DNA from: Dictyobacter formicarum
Lineage (GTDB): Bacteria > Chloroflexota > Ktedonobacteria > Ktedonobacterales > Ktedonobacteraceae
Direction of reading: 5' to 3'
Assembly (NCBI RefSeq): GCF_016587435.1
Contig: NZ_BNJJ01000009.1
Location: forward strand, 1 to 64,000
Length of the DNA stretch: 64,000 nucleotides
The translations under genes were made by a program, and so were the position numbers. A model generated the notes under the pieces. That model ran no database searches, was not told where the DNA came from, and saw nothing but the letters and a program-made list of their open reading frames with translations. Below are positions 16,040-25,560 of this stretch, piece after piece (within the stretch, counting starts at the first letter, position 1; every line of letters begins with the position of its first letter).

Positions 16040-19000
16040 GTGACACTATATCAAATAGAAGTACGAGCAGTCGCGGATCGTCATGACGTTCACGCGCACC
16101 AGCTCGTTCATGAAATATTACAGCTACCAACAAAACATCTTCCGTCCCTCGCGGAATTATCCGCGGATACCCCACAACCTACTATTCGCACAGCCCAGCT
16201 ATATCGTATTAAAGGAAACCTTAGTAGCGCGCAAATTGATCAGCTTATACAACAACTGCTAGTTGATCCAGTCGTACAAGAGGCAACCTATACAGTAGAG
16301 GGGCAGCACACCAAAAACACAGAGACAGGTCACATTGTCGATGTGTTTTTTCATCCCGGCGTCACTGATACATTGGCGGAAAGCGTGGTTGCCGGCGCAC
16401 AAATGGTGGGGATCACCGGGCTTGAATATGTCGAAACCGGCCACCGCTATGTGTTGGATGGTCGCCTCAGCGAGGCCGACGCTCACAGCATTGCCCAGGC
16501 ATTATTATTTAATGCCGTTATTCAACACTATACGCTTGATCCTTTCCAGGGGCAGGCAGCGCCGCAAACGGCCCACGAACTGCCACCGATCACTGCTGCA
16601 CAAGCGGACGGCCAGACAACCGATGTGGTTAGCACGGATCAAGCGCAGCAAGCGGTACGTACTATTTTTCTATCTAGTATGACCGATGAGCAGCTATTAG
16701 AAGTCAGTCGGGCAGGCCTTCTCTCCCTCAATCTGGAAGAGATGCACGCGATTCAACAGTATTATCAGCAACAGGGACGCGAGCCAACCGACGTTGAGCT
16801 AGAAACACTGGCCCAGACATGGTCGGAGCACTGTTCCCATAAGACATTTAAAGCATCCATCCAGTACCGCGAGGTAGACGCCCAGGGCAAGACAGTCGAA
16901 AGTGAAACCATCGAGGGCCTGCTCAAACGCTATATTGTCAGCGCGACCGACAAGGTCAAACAGGACTGGCTGGTCTCAGCCTTCAGCGATAATGCCGGCA
17001 TCATTCGGCTGACCGATTCCCAGGATGTGGCCTTTAAAGTCGAGACACATAATCATCCTTCGGCCATCGAGCCTTTTGGTGGCGCCAATACAGGAGTTGG
17101 CGGCGTTATTCGCGACGTCGTAGGCGTCTCGGCGCACCCCATCGCCTGTACTGATATTCTGTGCTTCGGGCCGTTGGACACGCCAGCCGATGAGCTACCA
17201 GCTGGCATATTAACGCCCAGGCGCATCGCCAGCGGAGTCGTCAACGGCATCCGCGACTACGGCAATAAAATGGGTATCCCGACCGTAAACGGAGCCATCC
17301 TCTACCACCCAGGATATACATATAATCCTCTAGTCTTCTGTGGATGTTTGGGTATCCTGCCCCATGGTAGCCATCCAACCAAAGTTGAGCCCGGCGACCT
17401 GATCGTCTCGCTGGGAGGGCGCACCGGCCGAGACGGTGTACATGGCGCGACCTTCTCTTCAGGCGAAATGAGCCTGGAGATCAATACACAGGCCGGGACC
17501 GCCGTACAGATTGGCGCCCCCATCACCGAGAAAAAGGTTACGGACGTCATTATTCAGGCACGCGACCGCCGCCTGTATCACGCCATCACAGACTGTGGGG
17601 CGGGTGGCTTCTCATCCGCCATCGGCGAAATGGGTTCCAAAACGGGGGCCCGCGTAGAGCTCAGCAAAGCGCCCCTCAAATATCAGGGGCTAGCCCCCTG
17701 GGAAATCTGGCTCTCCGAGGCCCAGGAACGCATGGTGCTGGCCGTCCCGCCGGCCCACCTCGACGAACTGCTGGAGATATGTGCAATTGAAGAGGTTGAG
17801 GCTAGTATCCTGGGTACCTTTACTGGTGACCAGCGCCTGACCTTGACCTACAATGGGCAGGTCGTAGCCGATATGGACATGGAATTCCTCCATGATGGTC
17901 TACCGCGAAAGACACTGGATGCGGTATGGAGACTACCCGAAAACAAACCGACAGGCAAAACCAGAATTGGTAGCGAGAGCCCCGTACCTCAGGGTGTGGC
18001 TGGATCGTTAGCTCCAACCTTGCTGGCCCTGCTGCGCCATCCCTCGATCGCTTCAAAAGAAGAAGTCGTACGGCGCTATGATCACGAAGTACAGGGCGGC
18101 ACCGTGCGCAAACCGCTGGTCGGACGTGCGGGCAATGGTCCAGGAGATGCAGCAGTGCTTCAGCCATTGATTGAGGAAGATCCAGGCTCAAAAGCTGGCG
18201 TTGTACTCTCAAATGGGGTTAATCCGCTCTATGGCAAGATTGATCCTTATCATATGGCCGTCAATGCTGTAGACGAGGCACTACGCAACCTGACCGCCGT
18301 GGGCGGTGACGTCACCCACGCCGCGATCCTCGACAACTTCTGCTGGGGCAATCCCACCGATCCCGAGCAACTAGGTCTACTGGTACGGGCGGTCAAAGGC
18401 TGTCACGACGCGGCGGTCGGCTTCGGCACCCCATTTATTTCGGGCAAAGATAGCCTGAACAATGAATACAGGGCTGATGGACAACGCTTCCCGGTCATTC
18501 CCACGCTGGTCATTTCAGCGGTCAGCGTTATAAAGGACGTTACTCCGACGGTAGATATGGCCCTGAAGACACCAGGCAACCTGCTCTACCAGGTGGGTGG
18601 AACACGCAACGAACTAGCAGGCTCGCATTATGGAGAGTTGATCGACACTGATTCTTTCTCCCAGCTCTTCCCTGTGACCAGAGTTCCCCAGGTCAGGATT
18701 GCGCATGCGCGACAAACCATGGCCACACTTGGGGAGGCGATTCGGCGGGGGCTGGTGCGCAGTTGCCATGATCTATCTGAAGGTGGGCTGGCTGTGGCAG
18801 CCGCAGAAATGTCGCTGGCCGGAATGCGGGGAGCCACCCTGCACATCAATCGCTTCGGCTTACAGAGTGCGGATGGGCTATCAAGCAGCGCCGTCGCCAT
18901 CGCCAAACTCTTCAGCGAATCCGCTACGCGCTTCCTGGTAGAAGTGACACCTGAACAGCTAGGAGCCTTTGAGAACTACATGCATGCCAACGGAGTAGAG

Positions 19001-19123
19001 GAGCTCTACCGTATTGGTAATGTCAGCAACACCTCACGCTTCATCATTCAGAATGGAGAAGAAGAGTTGCTCAATGTCGGCATCGACGAGCTGCAAACAT
19101 CCTGGAAAGGAGGGCGGGCATAA
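16040..19123 (+). CDS. purL: Phosphoribosylformylglycinamidine synthase, synthetase subunit with two PurS-like modules
   Basis: Step 4 of IMP synthesis: FGAR + Gln + ATP to FGAM. 1027 residues from GTG 16040, preceded by AGAGGAAC. Two PurS-like modules come first: about 1-85, and about 97-175 (VDVFFHPGVTDTLAES ... NAVIQHYTLDP). A linker domain (LNLEEMHAIQQYY) and tandem AIRS-type ATPase halves follow, with ETHNHPSAIEPFGGANTGVGG, DCGAGGFSS and the second-half pattern SHDLSEGGLAVAAAE-like. There is no C-terminal glutaminase; that activity is in the next gene. The protein is thus intermediate between small PurL (~740) and large PurL (~1300). Its stop overlaps the next ATG by 1 nt. Confidence 0.96.
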   Translation: MTLYQIEVRAVADRHDVHAHQLVHEILQLPTKHLPSLAELSADTPQPTIRTAQLYRIKGNLSSAQIDQLIQQLLVDPVVQEATYTVEGQHTKNTETGHIVDVFFHPGVTDTLAESVVAGAQMVGITGLEYVETGHRYVLDGRLSEADAHSIAQALLFNAVIQHYTLDPFQGQAAPQTAHELPPITAAQADGQTTDVVSTDQAQQAVRTIFLSSMTDEQLLEVSRAGLLSLNLEEMHAIQQYYQQQGREPTDVELETLAQTWSEHCSHKTFKASIQYREVDAQGKTVESETIEGLLKRYIVSATDKVKQDWLVSAFSDNAGIIRLTDSQDVAFKVETHNHPSAIEPFGGANTGVGGVIRDVVGVSAHPIACTDILCFGPLDTPADELPAGILTPRRIASGVVNGIRDYGNKMGIPTVNGAILYHPGYTYNPLVFCGCLGILPHGSHPTKVEPGDLIVSLGGRTGRDGVHGATFSSGEMSLEINTQAGTAVQIGAPITEKKVTDVIIQARDRRLYHAITDCGAGGFSSAIGEMGSKTGARVELSKAPLKYQGLAPWEIWLSEAQERMVLAVPPAHLDELLEICAIEEVEASILGTFTGDQRLTLTYNGQVVADMDMEFLHDGLPRKTLDAVWRLPENKPTGKTRIGSESPVPQGVAGSLAPTLLALLRHPSIASKEEVVRRYDHEVQGGTVRKPLVGRAGNGPGDAAVLQPLIEEDPGSKAGVVLSNGVNPLYGKIDPYHMAVNAVDEALRNLTAVGGDVTHAAILDNFCWGNPTDPEQLGLLVRAVKGCHDAAVGFGTPFISGKDSLNNEYRADGQRFPVIPTLVISAVSVIKDVTPTVDMALKTPGNLLYQVGGTRNELAGSHYGELIDTDSFSQLFPVTRVPQVRIAHARQTMATLGEAIRRGLVRSCHDLSEGGLAVAAAEMSLAGMRGATLHINRFGLQSADGLSSSAVAIAKLFSESATRFLVEVTPEQLGAFENYMHANGVEELYRIGNVSNTSRFIIQNGEEELLNVGIDELQTSWKGGRA

Positions 19124-20967
19124 TGGGCGCATTACGTGCATTGGTTTTACGTGCCCCGGGCATCAACTGTGATCGTGAAACAGCCCAGGCCTGTCGGCTA
19201 GTCGGCTTTGAAACCGAGCTCCTGCATATCAACCAGCTCATCAAGTCGCCAGAGCAACTGCTAGAGTATCATTTTCTGGCGATCCCGGGTGGTTTTTCGT
19301 ATGGAGACGACCTGGGAGCCGGAACATTGCTGGCCAAGAAACTGCAACTGCACCTGGGGGAGCAGCTAAAACAATTCGTCACGGAGGGCCGGCCGGTCCT
19401 GGGCATTTGTAACGGCTTCCAGGTGCTGGTGCGCCTGGGATTGCTACCCGGCAACCAGGCCAATGGCGCTCCACGGGCCACGCTAACCGAAAACGAACTG
19501 GCCCAGTTTGAGTGCCGCTGGATCACCATGGCAGCGCAGAAAAGTCCCTGCGTCTTCACCAAAGGCATTGAGCGCGCCATCGAAATGCCTGTTGCCCATG
19601 GTGAAGGACAATTTGTCTTGGCCGGCGATCTTGCCAGCCTGCAAGACAACGGCCAGATACCGCTGGTTTATGTCAGCAGCAGCACTAACCAGGAGGTCAG
19701 CTATCCCGACAATCCCAATGGCTCGCTCGGCAACGTGGCCGGAGTCTGTAACATACAGGGTAACGTCTTTGGCTTGATGCCGCATCCCGAGCGCTATGTC
19801 AATACTCTGCAGCATCCACAGCGCAGGGGACAGAGCCATGATCTGGGGGATGGACTGCTGATCTTCCAGAATGCCTACGACTATGCGCAGACACTGTTAC
19901 AGCAGGGGGACACATCAACCCCGCAGGTTAGCAGTCTGCCCCAATCCATCTCGTATGCAGCCAGTGGAGTAGACATCGAAGCCGGTGAAAAAGCGGTACG
20001 CATGATGAAAGAGGCGGTGCGCGCCGCGCAGGGTCCTAATGTGCTGGCCGGAGTCGGCGCCTTCGCCGGTGTCTTCAGTGCCAAAGCCTTGCGCAAAATG
20101 AACCAGCCGGCGCTGGTCGCTTCAACGGATGGAGTAGGGACCAAAACCCTGCTCGCCTCACAGGCTGGCCGCTATGACACGATTGGTTTTGATATCGTTA
20201 ATCACTCTATCAACGACCTGCTGGCCCAGGGAGCGAAGCCCCTTTTCTTCATGGACTACCTGGCCGTCAATAAACTTGATCCCGAACAGGTTGCGACCAT
20301 TGTGCGGGGTGTAGCCAACGCCTGCCATGAAGCGGACTGCGCGCTCCTGGGCGGTGAAACCGCCGAAATGCCCGACGTCTATGTGGCGGGCGCCTTTGAC
20401 CTGGCTGGAACGATCGTCGGCGTCGTCGAAGAAGATGAAGCCCAGAACGGGGCCACCATCGGCGAAGGAGACGTGATCCTGGGCCTCCCTTCCAATGGAC
20501 TGCACACCAACGGCTACTCCCTGGCCCGCCGCGTCTTCGCAAACTATCCATTGGATACTATTTTCCCTGAGCTGGGGGAAACGCTGGCAGACGCGCTCCT
20601 GCGACCCCATCGCAGTTATCTGCGTGAGATCAGTCTACTGCGAGAGTACCTGGCAGATCGTGGTCGATACATCAAAGGTATAGCGCATATCACCGGTGGA
20701 GGTTTCAAAGGAAACATTTCTCGCATCCTTCCGGTTGGTATACAAGCCAACATCGACACGCAAGCCTGGACCGTTCCCGCGCTCTTTCAGTTGATCGCAC
20801 GCCTGGGCAATATCGAGCCGGAAGAGCTCTATCGAACCTTTAACATGGGCATTGGCATGGTCATTGTTCTAGGGCCCAAAGCGGCGCTTGAAGCACGCAG
20901 TTGCCTACCAGAGCTGAAAACCATCGGCACCATCACCAAAGGCGAAGGAGTCTGTCTGAAATTTTAA
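19123..20967 (+). CDS. purQM: PurQ-PurM fusion: FGAM synthase glutaminase plus AIR synthase
   Basis: A continuous frame of 614 residues joins two pathway steps. Residues about 1-265 are PurQ, the class I glutaminase that feeds ammonia to PurL: nucleophile Cys in LGICNGFQVL, preceding IPGGFSYGDDLGAG, and His-Glu in MPHPERY. Residues about 267-614 are PurM, which closes FGAM to AIR with ATP: SYAASGVDIEAGEKAV, ASTDGVGTKT, LLGGETAEMPDVY and AHITGGGFKGNI. The linker is short and polar. ATG 19123 overlaps the purL stop and has AAAGGAGGG upstream. The fusion joins the subunit that helps make FGAM to the enzyme that uses it. Confidence 0.96.
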   Translation: MGALRALVLRAPGINCDRETAQACRLVGFETELLHINQLIKSPEQLLEYHFLAIPGGFSYGDDLGAGTLLAKKLQLHLGEQLKQFVTEGRPVLGICNGFQVLVRLGLLPGNQANGAPRATLTENELAQFECRWITMAAQKSPCVFTKGIERAIEMPVAHGEGQFVLAGDLASLQDNGQIPLVYVSSSTNQEVSYPDNPNGSLGNVAGVCNIQGNVFGLMPHPERYVNTLQHPQRRGQSHDLGDGLLIFQNAYDYAQTLLQQGDTSTPQVSSLPQSISYAASGVDIEAGEKAVRMMKEAVRAAQGPNVLAGVGAFAGVFSAKALRKMNQPALVASTDGVGTKTLLASQAGRYDTIGFDIVNHSINDLLAQGAKPLFFMDYLAVNKLDPEQVATIVRGVANACHEADCALLGGETAEMPDVYVAGAFDLAGTIVGVVEEDEAQNGATIGEGDVILGLPSNGLHTNGYSLARRVFANYPLDTIFPELGETLADALLRPHRSYLREISLLREYLADRGRYIKGIAHITGGGFKGNISRILPVGIQANIDTQAWTVPALFQLIARLGNIEPEELYRTFNMGIGMVIVLGPKAALEARSCLPELKTIGTITKGEGVCLKF

Positions 20968-20978
20968 GCGTTTACAGT

Positions 20979-21042
20979 GGAGTATGTATATGCCAGGTGA
21001 CATATACTCCTGGCAGAGTTACGGGGCCGTGCCCCGTAACTC
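20979..21042 (+). promoter_or_regulatory. Two hairpins between purQM and purC
   Basis: GGAGTAT/ATACTCC (20979-20985 and 21004-21010) and a perfect 12-bp stem GAGTTACGGGGC (21016-21027) with 21031-21042 around CGT. No T run follows, so this looks like a processing or stability element, or a repeat, more than a terminator. Confidence 0.45.
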
Positions 21043-21087
21043 TCATTCATCGTAGTAGGTCAGGGTTTCGAGAAAGGATATCCCAAC

Positions 21088-21852
21088 ATGACCAATAGTA
21101 ACGCTCTCTTTGGTTCCCTGCTAACCGAAGGCAAAACCAAAAAGATTTATGCCTATCCTGACGACGACACCCTGGTCTATATGGTTGGCAAAGATCAGAT
21201 CACGGCTGGCGATGGTGCGCGCCGCAACGAGATTGCAGGCAAATCACGTTTAAGTACCATTACCACCGCCAATGTTTTTCGCTTGCTCAATGAAAACAAT
21301 ATCGCCACCCACTTCGTCAAAAAGGTCGACGATACCACCCTGCTGGTCAAACGCTGTGATATGCTACCGATAGAGCATGTACAGCGCCGCATCGCCACCG
21401 GATCATATCTCAAACGTCATCCGGAGATCACCGAGGGGACGCGCTTTGATCCTGTGCTCATCGAAACCTTCTTAAAGGATGATGCGCGCCACGATCCACA
21501 AATCTGGTCCAAAGACATCATCGAAGCAGGACTGGCAAGCGAGGCGGAGATCGCATGGATGGCCCGGGAGGGGCGCCGCGTCTTCGACGTGCTAGAACGC
21601 GCCTGGAGCAGTGCCGATGTCATGCTCATCGATCTCAAAATCGAATTTGGCCGTGACCTCCACGGAAACCTCATGGTAGCCGACGTCATTGACAACGACA
21701 GCTGGCGCCTCTGGCCCGGTGGTGACAAATCACGTATGCTCGACAAACAAGTTTATCGCAATCTCCAGGATGTCACACCCGCGGCACTGCAAGATATCGC
21801 GGACCGCTATGCGTTAGTGGCAGATCTAACAGGGAAGTTAAAGGTCAACTAA
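21088..21852 (+). CDS. purC: SAICAR synthetase
   Basis: Ligates aspartate to CAIR with ATP (step 8 of IMP synthesis). 254 residues, near the usual 240. Typical blocks: LLTEGKTKKIY at the N-terminus (ATP lid), GDGARRNEIAGKS, TTANVFRLLNE, PIEHVQRRIATGSYLKR, and the metal/aspartate region LIDLKIEFGRD with ADVIDNDSWRLWPGGD. ATG 21088 follows GAAAGGATATC. It sits between purQM and purF, so the gene order does not follow the reaction order. Confidence 0.96.
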   Translation: MTNSNALFGSLLTEGKTKKIYAYPDDDTLVYMVGKDQITAGDGARRNEIAGKSRLSTITTANVFRLLNENNIATHFVKKVDDTTLLVKRCDMLPIEHVQRRIATGSYLKRHPEITEGTRFDPVLIETFLKDDARHDPQIWSKDIIEAGLASEAEIAWMAREGRRVFDVLERAWSSADVMLIDLKIEFGRDLHGNLMVADVIDNDSWRLWPGGDKSRMLDKQVYRNLQDVTPAALQDIADRYALVADLTGKLKVN

Positions 21853-21920
21853 GAGAGACCTCAAACTCATATGATTATTGGTTTACATATCTTGCATAAG
21901 CAGAATACGAGGAGCCGAGT

Positions 21921-23417
21921 ATGGAGCGACTACACGACGCTTGCGGAATAGTAGGGATCTATATGCCGAAGGGCGACGATAGTCTCGACGTGCGGCGTTA
22001 CATTACCCTGGCATTGACCGCCTTACAACACCGAGGACAAGAGAGCGCTGGCATGGCCGTTTACGACGACAATGGTCAGATTGCCCACCGGGTTGGAATG
22101 GGAAAAGTACGCGAAGTCTTTCAAGATTCAGGCACAAGCCTGCCAGAGACCTATTGTGGCATCGGGCACGTGCGCTATTCCACCACTGGCTCAAGCTGTG
22201 TGGAAAATGCGGGCCCATTTGTGGTCGGTGAGCGCAGTGGTCAATACGACACAATTGCGGTGGCCCACAACGGGAATATCGTCAATGGCAATACGTTACG
22301 AGAACTCTTTCCCCATGGGATTTTAAGATCAACCACGGAAAGCGAAATCATAGCACTGATGTTACTCTATGCACAGGGCAAGACCTTGCGCGAGCGCATG
22401 ATAGAGACGTTCCCTGCGCTGCGTGGTTCATACAGCCTGGTGCTGCTGGCTGAAGGTAAACTCTATGCGATGCGCGACCCCTGGGGTATGCGTCCGCTGT
22501 GTATTGGCCGCATCGGCAATAGCTGGATCGCCGCCTCTGAATCCTGCGCCCTGGATCGCATGGGGGCCACCTATGTACGCGAAGTAGAACCGGGCGAATT
22601 TATCACCTTCGACGAAAATGGTATGCACTCAGAGCTCCTGGTCAAAGCCCAGAAAACCTCTCTCTGTGTCTTTGAACATATCTATTTTTCAGATGCCACC
22701 AGCCGTCTCAACGATGCTTATATCTATGATGTGCGCGAGGCTCTGGGACGCGAGCTAGCCAGAGAGCATCCCGTCGAAGCCGACCTGGTTGTGCCCGTAC
22801 CTGACTCATCGATACCCGCCGCGCTTGGTTATGCCAATGCTTCAGGTATTGCATACAGCCAGGCCATCATCAAGAATCGCTACAGCGATCGCACCTTTAT
22901 CAAGCCAGACCAGCGTCTGCGCCAGTTAGAGGTAGACCTGAAATTCAACTTTGTGCAGCCCAAAGTTGAAGGCAAACGCCTGGTTATTGTCGATGACTCG
23001 ATCGTCCGTGGCAACACGATGAAACGCCTGGTCTCCGCGCTACGCAACCGTGGAGTCAAAGAAATTCACCTGCGCTCGAGCGCGCCCCCGCTGCGCCATC
23101 CCTGCTACTTTGGCATCGACATTCCACAGGAAGATGAACTGATCGCCGCCGGACGCACCGTCCAGGAAGTAGCTGAATATATCGGGGTTGACAGCTTGGG
23201 TTATGTCAGCCTGCCAGGACTGGCAAGAGCTATTCAAACGGCTGAAGCCACCAACCTGCATCCTGATGACAAAGAGGCCATTTCCTTTTTGAACAAAGAA
23301 TTCTGCTATGGCTGCATGGAAAAACAAGGCTGGCCCTTTGATCCAATCGTGGCTGCCAAACATAGCGCCCAACCGGCCACTTTTTTCCCTCGTGACACGG
23401 CGGTAAAAGGACAATAG
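21921..23417 (+). CDS. purF: Amidophosphoribosyltransferase
   Basis: Commits PRPP to purine synthesis by swapping pyrophosphate for glutamine-derived ammonia. 498 residues. The N-terminal Ntn glutaminase has Cys8 as the expected new N-terminus after removal of a short propeptide (MERLHDA-CGIVGIY), with RGQESAGMA and HVRYSTTG. The phosphoribosyltransferase domain has the PRPP loop LVIVDDSIVRGNT. C-terminal cysteines (HPCYFGIDIP, FCYGCMEK) fit the Fe-S cluster type of Bacillus PurF. ATG 21921 follows ACGAGGAGCC. Feedback inhibition by AMP/GMP is known for the family. Confidence 0.97.
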   Translation: MERLHDACGIVGIYMPKGDDSLDVRRYITLALTALQHRGQESAGMAVYDDNGQIAHRVGMGKVREVFQDSGTSLPETYCGIGHVRYSTTGSSCVENAGPFVVGERSGQYDTIAVAHNGNIVNGNTLRELFPHGILRSTTESEIIALMLLYAQGKTLRERMIETFPALRGSYSLVLLAEGKLYAMRDPWGMRPLCIGRIGNSWIAASESCALDRMGATYVREVEPGEFITFDENGMHSELLVKAQKTSLCVFEHIYFSDATSRLNDAYIYDVREALGRELAREHPVEADLVVPVPDSSIPAALGYANASGIAYSQAIIKNRYSDRTFIKPDQRLRQLEVDLKFNFVQPKVEGKRLVIVDDSIVRGNTMKRLVSALRNRGVKEIHLRSSAPPLRHPCYFGIDIPQEDELIAAGRTVQEVAEYIGVDSLGYVSLPGLARAIQTAEATNLHPDDKEAISFLNKEFCYGCMEKQGWPFDPIVAAKHSAQPATFFPRDTAVKGQ

Positions 23418-23431
23418 ATCACACAACCGTA

Positions 23432-23519
23432 CGTAGGTGCGCCCCTTGCGGGCGCTTCAAACCTTGCCCCACGGTTTCGAGCGGGAAGGGAGAAAGCGCC
23501 CGCAAGGGGCGCACCTACG
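23432..23519. repeat. Inverted pair of REP repeats between purF and purD
   Basis: A 26-bp perfect inverted repeat, 23432-23457 with 23494-23519, spaced by 36 nt. Each arm is itself a REP unit (GTAGGTGCG, internal stem CGCCC/GGGCG, loop CTTGC). It lies inside the purine operon transcript and can form one long stem or two short ones. Confidence 0.85.
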
Positions 23520-23550
23520 GTTACGGTTATATGATATTGGAGGTATATTT

Positions 23551-24828
23551 ATGCGCGTATTCGTTATTGGATCAGGGGCGCGAGAGCATGCGCTGGTCTG
23601 GAAGCTAGCACAGAGCCCACGTGTCACTAAAATCTATGCGGCCCCGGGCAATCCAGGTATGACTCCCTATGCAGAACGTGTTCCCCTCGGAGTCAACCAG
23701 TTGCATGAACTGGCCGCTTTCGCCAAAAACAACTCCATCGACTTCACGATAGTGGGTCCTGAGGCCCCTCTGATCGAGGGCATAGTCGACCTCTTCCGCC
23801 GCCGTGGTTTCAACATCTTTGGTCCAGATAAAGCCGGAGCCGCCCTGGAAGGCAGCAAAGCCTTTACCAAAGAATTATTGACGCAGGCAGGCATTCCAAC
23901 CGCCCAACACCGAACCTTTAACGACTATACAAAGGCCAGGGCCTACCTGGAGCAGCATGGAGCTCCCATTGTTGTCAAAGCGGATGGCAATGCCGCGGGT
24001 AAAGGGGCGATAGTCGCCCTCGATATGAACACAGCGCAAGAAGCGCTTAAACAAATGATGGTAGATCACATCTTTGGGGCCGCAGGCAATATTGTAGTGC
24101 TCGAAGATTATCTGGAAGGTGACGAAATTGGCGCCACTGCCATCTGTAACGGCAACAGTTTCCTGCCGCTGGCTCTATCCCAGGACCACAAACGAGCCCT
24201 GGATAATGATAAAGGGCTGAACACCGGTGGCATGGGCGTTTTTACCCCACTACCATTTGTAGATACAACTACCAGTGAGCGCATCTATCGAGAGGTGATT
24301 GCCTCCACCCTCAACGCCATGCAAAACACAGGCGTCAACTTCACTGGCGTCCTCTACTCAAATATCATGCTCACAGCCAGCGGCCCTATGGTCATCGAGC
24401 ACAACACACGCTTCGGCGATCCAGAAACCCAGGCCTTTATGCTACTCCTGAAAGAGGACATCCTTAACGTGCTCGAATTCGCCTCAGGCCGCCAGGTTAA
24501 TCCGGACACACTCTGGCATCCAGGCTCAGCCGTTAGCCTGACTCTGGCCTCAGGCGGCTATCCCGGTAGCTACCGCTCCGGCATTCCCATTACCGGCGTA
24601 GAGGAGGCCAGCAAGCTCGACCAGGTACAGGTCTTCCACGCTGGAACTGCCCTGAAAGACAATCAGTTGGTTACAGCCGGTGGTCGCGTACTGAGCATCG
24701 TGGCGCGCGGCAACAGCCTGCAAGAAGCCGTCGATCGCGCTTATGACGCCGCCAGATATATCTCCTTTGAGGGGATGCACTATCGCAAAGACATCGCCCA
24801 CCGTGGGCTTGAAGCTATTAAGCATTAA
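23551..24828 (+). CDS. purD: Phosphoribosylamine-glycine ligase (GAR synthetase)
   Basis: Step 2 of IMP synthesis: phosphoribosylamine + glycine + ATP to GAR. 425 residues in an ATP-grasp fold. Start ATG 23551 is chosen for the ribosome site GGAGG 9 nt upstream; the frame is open further up, but into the REP. Blocks: MRVFVIGSGAREHAL (N-terminal Rossmann-like), KAFTKELLTQAGIPTA, VVKADGNAAGKGA (ATP-grasp), GDEIGATAICNG, GGMGVFTP, NTRFGDPETQ (metal/phosphate). The normal length and complete motifs suggest an active enzyme. Confidence 0.97.
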   Translation: MRVFVIGSGAREHALVWKLAQSPRVTKIYAAPGNPGMTPYAERVPLGVNQLHELAAFAKNNSIDFTIVGPEAPLIEGIVDLFRRRGFNIFGPDKAGAALEGSKAFTKELLTQAGIPTAQHRTFNDYTKARAYLEQHGAPIVVKADGNAAGKGAIVALDMNTAQEALKQMMVDHIFGAAGNIVVLEDYLEGDEIGATAICNGNSFLPLALSQDHKRALDNDKGLNTGGMGVFTPLPFVDTTTSERIYREVIASTLNAMQNTGVNFTGVLYSNIMLTASGPMVIEHNTRFGDPETQAFMLLLKEDILNVLEFASGRQVNPDTLWHPGSAVSLTLASGGYPGSYRSGIPITGVEEASKLDQVQVFHAGTALKDNQLVTAGGRVLSIVARGNSLQEAVDRAYDAARYISFEGMHYRKDIAHRGLEAIKH

Positions 24829-24873
24829 TCGAAGCATTAACTGCCATCGAGGAGATAAAGAGGATAACAAGGG

Positions 24874-25560
24874 ATGAGTGGTATTGAACATAGTACACAC
24901 AGCCAACAGTCAGACGTCAATCCGGCTACCCCCCTGCGCGTAGCCGTGCTTATTTCGGGCAGCGGAAGCAACCTGCAGGCATTAATCGACGCCATCGAGA
25001 GCCAACAGTTACCCGGCGTTGAAATTGTGCTGGTTATCAGCAACAAAGCCAATGCCCAGGGACTACAGCGCGCGCTCAAGCACAAGCTACCGGTAGCCTA
25101 TATTCCCTGGAAGAAGCGCGAAGAAGCGGAACAGCGGATCTCCGCCCTCTTTCAACTCTTCCAGGCCGATCTGATTGTGTTGGCAGGCTGGATGCGCATC
25201 TTGAGCGCTGGTTTCATCGCCCAGTTTCCACAGCGCATGATCAATCTGCATCCAGCCTTGCTGCCCGACGACAGCAGTGATAGCTATACCACCAGCGATG
25301 GCAGCGTTATCCCGGCCCTGCGTGGCCTTCATGTGGTCGAGCGAGCCATCGAAGCAGGCCTGAAAGTAACCGGGAGCACGGTCCATTATGTCATACCAGC
25401 GGTCGATGCCGGCCCGGTCATCTGCCGCGCCGAGGTAGCGATAGACGTCGACGAAACTCCTGACACCCTGCAAGAGAAGCTCAAAAACCAGGAGCACCGC
25501 TTGATCGTAGAGGCCGTCCGCGCATATGCTGAGCAGGGCCGCCTCGTCACCTCCTCCTAG
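24874..25560 (+). CDS. purN: Phosphoribosylglycinamide formyltransferase
   Basis: Transfers formyl from 10-formyl-THF to GAR (step 3 of IMP synthesis). 228 residues. After an 18-residue polar N-terminus come LISGSGSNLQALIDA (GAR phosphate loop), LAGWMRIL, the catalytic Asn-His of MINLHPALLP, and the catalytic Asp of PAVDAGPVI. Between HPALLP and GLHVVERAIEAG there is a ~14-residue Ser/Thr/Asp-rich insertion not found in E. coli PurN. ATG 24874 follows AACAAGGG. The gene is the last of the operon and overlaps by 4 nt the convergent propeller gene, so the two transcripts run into each other without an obvious terminator. Confidence 0.95.
   Translation: MSGIEHSTHSQQSDVNPATPLRVAVLISGSGSNLQALIDAIESQQLPGVEIVLVISNKANAQGLQRALKHKLPVAYIPWKKREEAEQRISALFQLFQADLIVLAGWMRILSAGFIAQFPQRMINLHPALLPDDSSDSYTTSDGSVIPALRGLHVVERAIEAGLKVTGSTVHYVIPAVDAGPVICRAEVAIDVDETPDTLQEKLKNQEHRLIVEAVRAYAEQGRLVTSS

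Noticed and set aside
23437..23550. Upstream start for purD at 23437
   Set aside because: That part is translated REP sequence; ATG 23551 has GGAGG in front and matches the PurD N-terminus.
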